Assembly: GCA_963514095.1 (NCBI GenBank) | Contig: OY741276.1 | Span: 10,821,266-10,885,265, forward strand | Length of the DNA stretch: 64,000 nucleotides | DNA from: Eutrigla gurnardus | Taxonomy: Eukaryota > Chordata > Actinopteri > Perciformes > Triglidae | Direction: 5' to 3' | Shown: in pieces, positions 52,389 to 62,754 of the stretch | How the letters are laid out: every line of letters begins with the position of its first letter | How positions within the stretch are numbered: the first letter of the stretch is position 1 | Notes under the pieces: generated by a model | What the model saw: only the letters and a program-made list of their open reading frames with translations | Told to the model about the DNA's origin: nothing | The model's database searches: none | Made by a program: the position numbers and the translations under genes

Positions 52389-54291
52389 GGAGCTGCTAAG
52401 GATACGGTTGGTTCAGGAAGAGGAGGAGGAGGAGGAGCAGAAGGAGGCGAGGTGGCTAGGGTCGGTCGTGGAATGGTCGAACAAATACATCGTTGACAAA
52501 GCTAAAATGTCAGAAGATAGAGATGTGTACATAGGAATCTTTATGTTTTCGGTTTCTGCTTGGGTGTTTCCGGGGGGTGTCCATTTTGTACATGGAGAAG
52601 GCGAAGGAGGTGGAGGTCTACTGGTGGGTTCCTTATCCTCCTGCAAACCATGCTGGTGAGGTGCAACAAGGGAAGGGGGCAGGGGGGTTGGATCTTTGCT
52701 TTATTGTTGTTGTTCTTGTGATTGTTTGAGGGATTATTTTGGGGGAAATGTGTGAAATGGGATCTTTTTTTTCTTTTTCTTTTTTCTTACTTCTGTTTGA
52801 TGATATGAGGACTGTCTCATGTAACAGATTTGTTGAAATGACCTGACTATTACTATCTAAACCCCACCTCGGAGGGTTTAGCATATGCTACTCCAACCAC
52901 AGGAAACACGTCTATTTTCTCATGAGCTCCAGGGCTGCCATTGGTGGACGACTGGCGGTGTTGTTAGCCATTAAATAACTCCAAGCGGGCTCACACTACT
53001 AAGCAATTATTGAGTTGTTCTTTTCAGAAGGCGTACATAGCAGTAGTTTTGCCCTGGGAATACATACAACAGCCCCTTGTAGTTTTAAAAAAAAGCCCTG
53101 ATCTCAGCGAATATCGGAATATTCCACTTCGCCACGTTTCCTCTGCCTTTTCGCTACGTGGGAGTACCTGCTGAGTTTTCTCTTCTCCGGTGTTCTTTCA
53201 TCGACAAATGTGTTATCATCTCCGAGGAGGTGTCCACGCGGTGGCCTGACTTAAAACCTAAGACCTGACACACGCTGACCCCATCATCCCGGCACATGGG
53301 CCGGGAAACTGCTGAAATGCCATGACAGTGCAACAACATGACACTGAATCGCCGGTTTCAGGTGCGTCGATCGTAAAACTACTTCTGCCATGTCGGTGCA
53401 TCACCTTGAACCGGTTTTTCGCCACTTTGATGCACATTAAGGACTCTTTGTCAACCCCCACTGCACTGTACCAGTGCCCACAGACCTGTAAGTGATTGTA
53501 TGTAGATCTGACCTTTTCTTTTTCTCACCTGTAATGTGCTGATCTGATTTTCAAGTCGAGGTGAGATTCTCTAATCAGATTCAGAGGGATAGTAAAAAGG
53601 GATGATATTAAAAAAAAAAAGAAGAAAAAACTACTTAAAAAAAACACACATAAAAGACAAGCCGAAAGACTTCAAAAAAGCTTATGCTTATTATATGTCT
53701 TTTATTGAATTTTTGTTTTTGGAAAAAAAAATAATAGATTTTAATGCGTGGAATGTGTTTTGGTCAGGAAGTACAAAAAATTACATTGTTCTGAGCTGTC
53801 TACTTGTTTCTTTTCCTCTCAGCCAACTTAAAAACTGCTAAATGAGTGCTGTAGTCTGGTTTTGCTTCATTGATTCATCCAGTGTTTTACTTTTGAGTTT
53901 CCTTGCTTACTTTGAGCGCTGCCATAGCCCGGGTGTTTAAAAGATTAAAAGCTCCTTCTGTGAGGTCATGTCATGAGTTCATCGATCACTTCTTATCAGG
54001 TTCAAGTGGTGAACGTTCTTGTTGAGGAGAAGCCATCGCAAACAGCATCATCAGTACAGGCCTTATATGTCAACTCGTTAGCTGTACCCTCCCGACTTCC
54101 GGGCGAACGCAAAATGTCACCGCGTGCCGGGAACATTTTAGAGCAGCAAATTCGTGGTTGTGCTTTACGGTCATGGGAATGTCACAAAGAGTCAAACGGC
54201 CATTTCAACCCAATGGCTGCCTTTTTATGAGATGAGTCCGAAATATACTTCTATTTCATATCTGTAATGTTAAGGGTACTGTTTATATGAC

Positions 54292-54311
54292 TTTTTTTTT
54301 TTTTTTTTTTT
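54292..54311 (+). repeat. (T)20 homopolymer
   Basis: A T run within the inferred grid2 3' UTR. Confidence 0.9.
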
Positions 54312-54781
54312 AAGTGCCAATTAATTCAAATGAGACCATTAAGGTGCATTTTGGGGTGAAGGGGAAGGGGGAATGGTACATTAAGAGCATTAAAGGAATA
54401 TTTTGTGGATTAAGGGGTGGGGTGGTAAAGTGGAACCAAAATCTTTTTCACTAACACTGTAATAATAATTGATAATGTTAGTTGTTTAGAACAAGTTTTC
54501 AGTTTGTTATCTTTAAGAACTAAAACTGCAAAAAATGTTGTGCGTAGAGAACTCAGTCAAGCCACAGTGTTTTGAAGCGAAGCATTCTTAGGCGTTCTTT
54601 TCTTCTCTTAGGCTGCAGTATGGAATGACAAATAGGACAGACATTTAAAAAAAAAGGTTTTATTTAGTATAAATGAAAGAGACATTATAAAATGTATATT
54701 TTACATGTTGATGCTATTTTTGTTTAACAAAAAAGAGAAAAGATTATTATATCATCACGAGATTCAGCTTGAATTTAGCTG

Positions 54782-54806
<25 letters not shown>
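54782..54806 (+). repeat. (C)25 homopolymer
   Basis: A C run within the inferred grid2 3' UTR, possibly length-miscalled in assembly. Confidence 0.9.
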
Positions 54807-54812
<6 letters not shown>

Positions 54813-55129
54813 GGCCGACACACACAAACACGACACTCTTTGCTTTTCTCATGTCATCCCGACTTCATGTTATTATTTGCTGGCTAAATAACAAAAGAGT
54901 GGCAAGTTGATTAAAAAGAAAGCATGCACAAACTTGCTCCCGGCTATCTTGTTAACATTTTTAATTTCATACATAGAACTACAGGATTTACTTGATAATT
55001 TTCAAAAAGTTTATGATGTACAGTATTTAATATAGGCCTATTTTGTTGTATGTGTTGCATATTATTCAAAAACTGAACAAACTGGGGCCTCTGTTACAAG
55101 TGGCAAAGCTTTCTGTGTATAATTTGTCT

Positions 55130-55135
55130 AATAAA
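55130..55135 (+). terminator. grid2: poly(A) signal AATAAA, probable grid2 3' end
   Basis: A canonical AATAAA is followed within about 30 bp by the GT-rich sequence tttgtttgtttttgg, the usual downstream-element arrangement. It is the best poly(A) candidate after the grid2 stop. Confidence 0.5.
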
Positions 55136-56188
55136 CAGGTTTTCTACAGTGGGATGGTATTTGTTTGTTTTTGGCAATCTAGACAACTATATATGAGATG
55201 TGAGGCATGTCAGAAACACAATGTACATCATCTCATCAGCAGGCTGTGAATAATTACTGTTGGGGATTATTTGTAATTTAAACCCTCCAAACACACCAGT
55301 GAGTTCTCAAACTGATATTTTTCTAACGCTTCCCATGATTCTTTTGTCCTTTCTCTGTTCACACTTCTTGAAATTATGCATTAGAATATAGTGACGCCTC
55401 ACCAAACTTTTCATGTGTCACAGTGAATTTCTTTTGATGAACAGCGGCTCCGAAAGACTTAACATCTTCCTTTTCTAGACAAATGTCGAGCAGCTTTCTG
55501 TTTCCAGTGTGGCTCGTCTACCTTTCCCCATAGACTGCTAGGTCTACAGAGATGCTGGTAAGTACTTTCATCAAGAGTCTTGTCACGGATTTACTCTCTC
55601 TTTTAATTTAATATGGTTATCAACATGAATCAGTAGGCAATAAAGGGCAGCAAGGGAAGAATCGAATCAGCATTCATCAAAAGAAATGTTTCTCAAGAAA
55701 ATCCAGGTCTTTGGTTTTTAACCAGTAATAACGATCGACTAACCTGGTCTTTGTTAACTTGCATGTCACGGTGTCATTTTGACCTTTTTCATTTCCACAG
55801 AGCCGAATGATCCAGAACAAATACACAAGTACAATTGACTGGTGCAGGCGGGGTGTCATTTAATAATTGATGAAAAGGGATTTCATCCCTTGAAGTACAT
55901 TTCTATAAATGATTGAACCTAATAGGTTTAAGGAGGGAACGTTGTGTGAAAATACAAACGCCAACAATAATATATTTTTTTTTAAAGCGTGTTTTGGTGC
56001 TCTGAGATGATTTGATTTGTAGGATGAATATTAAGTTCAAGCATGAGCTAAGCTTTTGTGTCTTTCACTTCAAATAGGCTCTCACTTCAAAGCCCTGTGT
56101 ACTGCTGTTAACAGCTGGATAGACGCACTGCTGAGCACGACTGGCTGTCAAGTTCAGTGGAGCACTACATTGTAGTTCTCCACTATCA

Positions 56189-56202
56189 CCAGTGGGTGGC
56201 AC
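56189..56202 (+). promoter_or_regulatory. CTCF-like motif
   Basis: The sequence ccagtgggtggcac matches the CTCF core CCAsyAGrkGGCrs except for one base (G for A at the sixth position). It sits between grid2 and atoh1a in forward orientation. Confidence 0.35.
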
Positions 56203-57207
56203 TGTCCAGCCCCTCATCCCGATTGCCTGAAATCTCCATGCATTTCTTTCTCACTTTATGCTTCATAAGAAGATGAGTGGCAGGTGTTGCCCAAATGATT
56301 GGACATTAGTGTATTTTGTTTTTGTGCATCATTTTCCACTGGACACAACTGAATGAAAAACGACGTGATGTTAAAACATGATTATCAGCCCACAAGTCAG
56401 AGAGGAGAGATCAGCATCCCCATGTAACCATGGGAAGTAAACCTGCACTCAAAATCCCTCTGTTTCATTTGAGGAACGCGAACCTGCATTTAAAAAGTGT
56501 CGACCATTTAAAGTAACAAGCAACATAGACTATAAATTGTTTATGTAGTTTTAGTATTTTATTTTAATGGTTGAAGAAATAGAAATACAACTCAAATTAT
56601 AAGAAACTGTCCTGCATTCATAGTATTACTGAAGTAGAAGTACAATAGTGCTAGGCAACAGCAAAGTGTATCTAAAAATGTTTATCATAAATGATTGGTT
56701 TGGTACTGGTTTGGTCAACACTTATGCTGCTGCTGTAAGTGTTAATCCAGCTGGTTCGACTGGATTTTTACTTGAATATACGTTTAATCCTTGATAATCA
56801 TACTTTTTTTCACTTTGTTGAATGTGTTGGGCCCCAATGTTGAACTTTAAAGTAACTTGCAGCAACTTTAATCAGTCAAATAGGTGAGTACACACATAAT
56901 TTTTATAGTCCCTTTCAAAATACACTATTTGTCAAACGTGTCATAAAGTTTGGAGACAAACTTGGTGTGTAAAAGTGTTCGAGCTTCAAAGGAAAGTATA
57001 CTCAGCTACTCCATTATGGAGTGAGTTAAGGGAAGGCTACAGTTGAGCTTTGAAATCCCCGTCCAGCTCCCCTCACTTCGGTCTCGTGCCCGTCGCGCCC
57101 CTGTCTCCCGGGAGATGGGAATGAGAAGCGGCAGCACGCAGACTCCTCTCGCGCATTGGAATGGGAGCCTCCCTCCCCTCTCCCCCGAGGAGCCCCCCAG
57201 GCGTGAC

Positions 57208-57231
57208 CAATGGAACATAGAGTCTCCATTG
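57208..57231. promoter_or_regulatory. inverted SOX-type motif pair
   Basis: CAATGG at 57208-57213 and CCATTG at 57226-57231 form a perfect 6-bp inverted repeat with a 12-bp spacer. Both halves are SOX-like (CCATTGT). They sit in a GC-rich block 1.9 kb upstream of the atoh1a start. The function is inferred only. Confidence 0.3.
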
Positions 57232-58849
57232 TGACCGCGACACTTTAATAATCGCCAGCTACAATATCCAACCTGTCGGTAGCTTCAGGAGCCCGGCCCC
57301 GGCCCGTTGGATGGGGGGCTCTAGGTGGGAAGAGGGGGCGAACGCTCGGCGCCAGACCTCTAGCCCGCAAGACGTCCCCGTGATGAATACATGAATAAAA
57401 AATAGCAAAGATTGATGTCGGTTTATCTCTGAAATTATGGGATTTATCCCCATAAATTGTGTTTCCCCCCCACAATTTCCAGCTCCCTTAGGAGTCTCGT
57501 CCTTTCAGAATAAAAGCCATGTTTCTTACTTTTGCGATGTTTTATTGATAGGACCATAGCCTGTTTCATGTAATGGTCGTTTGGCTTGAATTCTTGGACA
57601 GCAGGGGTAGTAACGGGTCTAGGCTGGTCCCTCTTCATCATTGTGCCTCACACATTGGGCTACTGTATTTAACATAAAGCCTATATCCTTCTTAGCCTAA
57701 ATCGACCGTAGCAATTAGGCTAAATAGCCAATTTCCACCCAGCAATTAGCCCATTGTTGATTCTCCAGGTTAGTCCTGATGTTTGCATCTCAGTAATCAC
57801 GGTCGCTTTGATCAGCGGATCACAGGTGGTTGGACCACAAAGTCAACTCTGGACAAATGATAGCTTTTTAAGGGACCACTGTGGTTCTCCAGCCTATTGT
57901 TTGTACTTAAAACTGGTGTTCACTTTTATTTGGATATCTGATCAATGGAAATCATGTCAATATCAAACGTCTTTCTCCGCGGATGTGTGCGTGTGTGTGT
58001 GTACGTACGTGCTCGCGCAGGTGCGCGTGTCCACTTTCTCCTTCCAGTTGCAGCCGCGCGTACAGCTCGTGCCAGTGCGGAAGCGCGGCGTTGAGCGCGA
58101 GACCCCTGCTCATGTTTCCGTTCCCTGTGAAGCCCTTTTTACCGACAGGGCGTTCCGAGAGCTGGATCAAAAGCTTTTAGACCCGCTACAAAAGAAAAAT
58201 GGAAACTGGAGATGATCTTAGAATGAATGAATTGACAATGAGCGCGCGCGAGCCCCAGGAGCTGCAACATTTCTTTGCATCTTTTTTCCCCCCAGCTGAC
58301 TTTTGGTCAAGCATTAGGCTATAACCCAGGATTTAGTCAGCCTCAACTTTGTTAAAATGTATTATTATTATTATTCCTTGCATCTTTGTTACTTTTAGGG
58401 ATGGGATGCAGTTCTTTTTAATAATTAAACATATAAATATACGATGAAGCCCTAAGATTTGAGTTGATTTGTGGGAGAAATATTTTGCTCGATTCCTTTC
58501 TTTCATTCTTCTTACTGGTGTTTCTGTGAGATGTGTGGGGTGATGCATATCGGCTGACTTCAGTTTTGGAGTGAAAGTGGTCTGGTGGTAAAAACGAATC
58601 CGGTTTTGATGCAAGCAGCATACACCACAGTGTAAAGTTTAGACAGCTTTTTCCTTCCCCCATTCGTATTCTACCTGCGACGTAAGACACACGAACAGTA
58701 TTCTCCCAGCTGCGCACGTCTCGCGCCGTCCACGCTCCTTACCTAACACACCCCCCCATCCCCACCCCAATTGCGCGTGTGTCCTCCTGTGGGAGGTTCC
58801 CCTTACCTCCCTTGCGTTAAACACTCCTTAACGTTATCATAAACAGTCC

Positions 58850-59111
58850 GGCTTTCGGCGGCCGTAATCACCTCTCTCGGGCCCTTCCCGAGACTTCTCA
58901 TTGGACGTCAACACGCGACCAGCGCGAGGAGGGGGGCTCCCAGACGCGTGCCGCTTTTTAAACCGACGCCGCGCCTTGAGACACCAGAGAAGGAGTCCCG
59001 CACGCGACAGTCATACTCACACACAGTGTGACAGCGTTTAGCAGTGCGTGCCTCCACATCCAACACTGAGTCGTCTTAACTTTGCGTTTTTGGAAAAAAA
59101 CAAAACAAAAC
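58850..59111 (+). promoter_or_regulatory. atoh1a: atoh1a promoter and 5' UTR
   Basis: This is a CpG-rich region directly upstream of the atoh1a ATG. It has an inverted CCAAT box (ATTGG) at 58900-58904 next to a gacgtca CRE-like half site. A TATA-like TTTTTAAA lies at 58955-58962. Spacing predicts transcription start near 58,985-58,995, giving a 5' UTR of about 120 bases. The A-rich sequence aaaaaacaaaacaaaac precedes the ATG. Confidence 0.6.
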
Positions 59112-59370
59112 ATGGAAGTCCAAAGTGTGGAAGACTGGAGCAGAAACGCGGCCCTCGACTCGCGGCTTCAGAGCCCGAGGTTGATGGAGAGGGCAGGGGA
59201 GCAGCAGCTCGAGGATTCCCGCTTCGACCACGGACTGACGCTCGTGGACAGCGGCAGTGACCCACGCGCCTGGTTGGCTCCGGTGCAGCCTCCTGGCACC
59301 TGCGCGGCACACGCCAGCTCACCCGACTACCTGCGACACTCGCCCTGCCCCAGCAGCGGCTCCTACCAAG
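59112..59370 (+). CDS. atoh1a: atoh1a exon 1 (N-terminal region)
   Basis: This is the first coding exon of an Atonal-homologue bHLH activator that specifies cerebellar granule neurons, hair cells and other sensory lineages. The ATG at 59112 starts MEVQSVEDWSRNAALDSRLQ. The segment VDSGSDPRAWLAPVQ matches the conserved DSTDPRAWLAP motif of mammalian ATOH1, and SSPDYLRHSPCPSS resembles its YLLHSPEL region. The exon gives 86 codons plus one base and ends at caag|gtgaga. The same frame upstream has an in-frame ATG at 59082, but the 59112 start gives an ATOH1-like length and follows the TATA-like box by a normal distance. Unspliced, the frame stops at 59451-59453, so splicing to 59591 is needed to reach the bHLH domain. 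The paralogue letter (a) rests on the grid2 linkage. Confidence 0.93.
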
Positions 59371-59590
59371 GTGAGAGACGAGCTTATTATTTCCATTTGG
59401 GACATTTCAAAACACCCGCGATGCAACAGGCAGCTGGGTTTGCATTGGCGTAAAGTTGTGCACTGAGTTGCTCACATGGGCAGAAGTACATTCCTTTAGA
59501 GCTTCTAGGTGCAGTTTACGTTAACAAATTTATTACAGGCTGTGGTCAACCCAGACCAGTTCATTAAATTGCTATGTTGTCATTTTTCAG
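59371..59590 (+). other. atoh1a: atoh1a intron (220 bp, phase 1)
   Basis: A strong donor (caag|gtgaga at 59371) and acceptor (catttttcag at 59581-59590) are present, with a T-rich tract before the acceptor. Splicing joins Gln-86 to a Glu-87 split codon and keeps the frame. The intron has an in-frame stop, so read-through would truncate the protein at about 114 residues, without a bHLH. Mammalian ATOH1 has no intron here. Confidence 0.9.
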
Positions 59591-60405
59591 AGAGTGGTTC
59601 CCCGGAGTCCTCGGGTCATCCCAGCCCTCCCAGCTACAGAAAAGCTGCCAAGAGCCCCTCCTCTTCTTCGCTCAAAGTCAGGGACTTGTGCCGTCTGCAA
59701 GGCACGGCCACCGGGCCCGACGACGAGGCATGCACGAGGCAGAGAGCCCAGTCCGGCAGACCCGTCCACGGGGTGCAGAAGCAGAGACGCGTGGCCGCCA
59801 ACGCGCGCGAGAGGAGGCGGATGCACGGGCTCAACTACGCGTTCGACGAGCTGCGCAGCGTCATCCCGGCGCTCGACAACGACAAGAAGCTCTCCAAATA
59901 CGAAACTTTACAGATGGCGCAGATTTACATCAACGCTCTCGCCGATCTGCTCGAGGGTCCGGTCTCCTCCAAGAACGGCAACGGCGACGCCTCAGACAAT
60001 AAGACCTGTGACATTACGCTTCCATCCGCCGGTGGTTTCGAAGGGGCGAAGGACAGGTGTCCTGCGTCACCCGCCACCTGTAAGGCGGCGGCGGCTGTGC
60101 CCGTCTCGGGTAGCGGCCTACCTGTCCACATCTCCTTCGACGACGGGTCGTTTTCCGCCATGGTCGAAGAAGCGCTGCGCTCCCCCTCTCCTCCTCCCCC
60201 CTCCGCCCGGGGAAGCGGCGCGCTCGCTCCGGTCGGCGGTGGGAGGAAAGCGTCTCCCCGGAGCGACGGAGAGTTTTCCCCGCACTCTCACTTCAGTGAC
60301 TCGGATGAAATAGCGATGGAGCTCCAGTCGAGTGAAGAAGATGACCTCTCGGAACTCAAGCTACGCAGCCACCACCATCTCCATCATCACACGGTTGCTT
60401 ACTGA
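59591..60405 (+). CDS. atoh1a: atoh1a exon 2 (bHLH and C-terminal domain)
   Basis: This exon carries the DNA-binding and dimerisation domain and the C-terminus; the whole protein is 357 residues (human ATOH1 is 354). A Ser/Pro-rich stretch (residues 88-115) precedes KVRDLCRLQG. The bHLH spans about residues 152-207: basic region QRRVAANARERRRMHGLN, helix 1 YAFDELRSVIPAL, loop DNDKKLSKYETL, helix 2 QMAQIYINALADLLE. This is diagnostic of the ATOH1 subgroup. Near the end SPRSDGEFSPHSHFSDSDE matches the conserved ATOH1 C-terminal motif. Human ATOH1 ends just after this, but here the protein continues for about 30 more residues, acidic then His-rich, to TVAY and TGA at 60403-60405. The product is nuclear, binds E-boxes with an E-protein partner, and is expected to activate its own 3' enhancer. 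Confidence 0.97.
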
Positions 60406-61250
60406 ATAATGAGAATAATAAAAAACAGACTAAAGTTCATGACAACAAAGTAATGTCCGTAAACCGTGTCAATCATGCAGTTTATCTGTTGCGAAAACAT
60501 ATTTGCCTTTTCAGAAAAGTCACATTCAATTTTTAACAATAATTCTATTTTATCACCTTGTTAGTCTAAAGGTTGTTTTTTTGTGTGAGATAGACCTAAT
60601 TCGGTTCTGCCAATAGATGTATAGCCTATAATTTCCAGTTTCCATGGAGACGTGGCTGGAAGACCCCTCTGCCATGTCGCGCGCAGCACTGCCATGGGTA
60701 TTTCCCACGTCACTCCGACCAAAAAGCTTCCACAAAAGCATAACTTTATGGATAATTGCTTCTATTTGATAATGTACAATTTGTTTTTTGTAGCTATTCT
60801 TTTTGTTGTGATTTTATGTTTATATTTGTTAATTTGTATGTATTATTTTTTTCTTTTGCAACTTCAAAAGTTAATTTGTGCACTTTAAAAATATACGAGC
60901 CAGAGGCTTGAGAAATACGACTTTTGTTTTCAAACCATATTGTTTTGCTTTTTTCCTAGTGTAGTACTGCCAATTCCACACAAATAGCCTATTTAATGTA
61001 GCCATCAATGCTGCCTTCTTTTGTATTGTCTTTTGTATCTTCAGATGAACTTGTGTGTCTTTTGCTTTCACTGGATGAGATTAATTGACACGAAGGCCTA
61101 TTTATTGCTGATATGTTTCATTTGATTTGCTTTTTATAACTCCATTCCAACCCCATAAATTAGCAAAAAAAAAAAAAGACAAATGTCATTTTGCCATTTA
61201 TTGTTATGTTAATTTGATTTTGGGAATAAAAAGGCAAACGAAAATAATTA
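60406..61250 (+). other. atoh1a: atoh1a 3' UTR (inferred extent)
   Basis: This is AT-rich sequence after the stop with no open frame of interest. An AATAAA at 60417 lies only 12 bases beyond the stop and is unlikely to be the main site. The AATAAA at 61225 followed by ttctgtctgttgttgtttcc is the better end. Many T-rich and ATTT-containing runs suggest an unstable message, as expected for a proneural gene. Confidence 0.6.
61225..61230 (+). terminator. atoh1a: poly(A) signal AATAAA, probable atoh1a 3' end
   Basis: A canonical hexamer is followed about 25 bp later by a strongly GT-rich stretch (tctgtctgttgttgtttcc), giving a 3' UTR of about 0.85 kb. Confidence 0.6.
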
Positions 61251-61954
61251 TTTCTGTCTGTTGTTGTTTCCACTCACCTTTCTTAGACAACTGCAATGAG
61301 TTCTTCCATCAACTAATTTTTAAAACAATAAACAGTAACCATAAAGCTTATACTTTCACATAACTAATAATAATAATAATAATTATTATTATTTTTATTT
61401 TGTTGTAATAATTATTAGTAAAACAAATTAAAATGTTTCTCAGCTATTAAAGCGATCAATATGTATAATAATAAATTATACAAATGATAGTTTAAAGAAC
61501 ATATTTAATTGCATATTGTAGCCTATATAAACGAAATGGACGTCTACAGTACTGTGACCTTCATGAATGTTTCTCAAAACACAGCCTGAGTCACAGTGAA
61601 TGAACAGGGTCTTACTAAGCGGTTCAGGAGATGACCACAAATACAAATAAAAGTTTGTCGTTTGTAATTAATTCTCCAACCCCTCACGTGGGCCTTCCAT
61701 CGAATTAAACACTTGATCTCCTCTGAATTGATCCTAACAGCGACGTGAAATGTGTCCAACACGCTTTCGCTCGCCATATGCTGCAGGTGCACGCGCCCCT
61801 GGCCCCACTGAGTTTTGTAAACTACGATGTTTGTGGCAACTTTGGCGCACAGAATTAAATTATAGCATGTTTTTCATGCAACAATCGACAAAAACATGTA
61901 GCCCCCCCTCCAGCAACCGTTGCCATGTCGTATATTTAGTGAATACCGGGTTTG

Positions 61955-62110
61955 GTAATGGGGAGTGTGCATTAATTTCAGCCCATTGTTGGCAGGCTCG
62001 TGGGCCGAGGTGTTGGATGGCCCCAATGAAGCACGCGCTGTCAGCTGGTGAGCGCTCGCGGGTCCCCACCGTGTCCCCGAGGACCCGACTCGAAAGGGAA
62101 CACACTTTCT
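61955..62110 (+). promoter_or_regulatory. candidate atoh1 autoregulatory enhancer, E-box block
   Basis: This GC-balanced block lies 1.6 kb after the atoh1a stop. The core gcacgcgctgtcagctggtg (62031-62050) contains the E-box CAGCTG at 62042-62047. From memory it matches the conserved E-box core of the mammalian ATOH1 3' enhancer, through which Atoh1 maintains its own expression and near which ZIC1 acts. The preceding cattaatttcagcccattg also looks conserved-element-like. The match is from memory; an alignment with mouse is the decisive test. Confidence 0.65.
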
Positions 62111-62195
62111 CAACTAAAGAAAAGACCTGCATGCACGCACACACACGCACGCGCACACGTCGGAACACCTCCTCTCCACTTTTTTTCCATTCTCC

Positions 62196-62197
62196 CC

Positions 62198-62250
<53 letters not shown>
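62196..62250 (+). repeat. (CT)n microsatellite
   Basis: A CT tract lying between the two candidate atoh1a enhancer blocks. Confidence 0.95.
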
Positions 62251-62253
<3 letters not shown>

Positions 62254-62289
62254 ACACGCGCACGGACGCGCTCACGCGGACCCTGGCAA

Positions 62290-62650
62290 CCTGTCCCGCT
62301 GCGTGACTTCAGGCTGACGTTTTCTCCAACCTATTTGCGACCCGTCTGCAACGTGTCAGCAGCCTGGCGTCGCGCAAAACAGTCGAAAATTATTTATGAA
62401 ACTGCCAGAAGTGGCCTTACCTGTGTTGCTGCCTGCCACTGGCCTGTCTCCCACCCACTGGGTTTTAGCCAATCACAAGCCGCGGCCCTTAGCTCGCCTC
62501 CCGAAGACGGGGAGTGAAGGGAAATATAATGAGGATGCTGCGTTTAATTATTAAGCGAATTTATGCAGGTCGAACTGTATCTGAGCATGATCGGAGAGCC
62601 ATCTGCAGCGAGTTCGTGTTGCGGTGAAAGGAGATCAAGTTTCAGTAAAC
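62290..62650 (+). promoter_or_regulatory. candidate atoh1 3' enhancer, second block
   Basis: This is a second non-repetitive, motif-rich block downstream of atoh1a. It has a CCAAT box in ttttagccaatcacaagcc (near 62465-62483), a homeodomain-type tttaattattaa (near 62543), and an E-box CATCTG at 62600-62605 inside ggagagccatctgcagc. It is separated from the first block by a (CA)/(CT) tract. The mammalian enhancer also has two conserved parts, so this is probably the partner block. Which block is enhancer A or B is not resolved here. Confidence 0.5.
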
Positions 62651-62754
62651 ACTGTAAAGAGTTACTGTTAGAAATGTGGCAAATCATAGCAGGGTTTGAA
62701 AAAGAAAAGTACAAAATTAAACTTCTCCCAATTGTCCTTGATATTTCCCTTTAA

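Larger units (their letters stand above)
52389..55155 (+). other. grid2: grid2 3' UTR (inferred extent)
   Basis: This is sequence after the grid2 stop with UTR character: AT-rich, with A and T runs (53609, 54292) and a (C)25 tract at 54782. It has no further exon-like frame. The end is inferred from the AATAAA at 55130-55135 followed by GT-rich sequence. An earlier ATTAAA near 53944 and other weak hexamers could give shorter transcripts. Confidence 0.55.
55156..58850. other. grid2-atoh1a intergenic region
   Basis: This is about 3.7 kb without a recognised gene. It is AT-rich up to about 57,000. A GC-rich block follows at 57,040-57,370, containing a SOX-type inverted pair at 57208-57231. A second GC-rich block lies at about 57,980-58,280. 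A CTCF-like site lies at 56189. These blocks may be upstream regulatory elements of atoh1a, but no specific match can be claimed. Confidence 0.6.

Noticed and set aside
59587..60161. Minus-strand and alternate-frame open frames over atoh1a exon 2
   Set aside because: They are shadows of a GC-rich coding exon. The plus-strand frame encodes the unmistakable bHLH.
60417..60422. AATAAA 12 bases after the atoh1a stop as the main poly(A) signal
   Set aside because: It would leave almost no 3' UTR and lacks a convincing GT-rich downstream element. The 61225 site fits better.
61750..62517. 255-codon open frame downstream of atoh1a
   Set aside because: It crosses the candidate enhancer blocks and a CT microsatellite. 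It has no domain, and conservation there is better explained by regulation.
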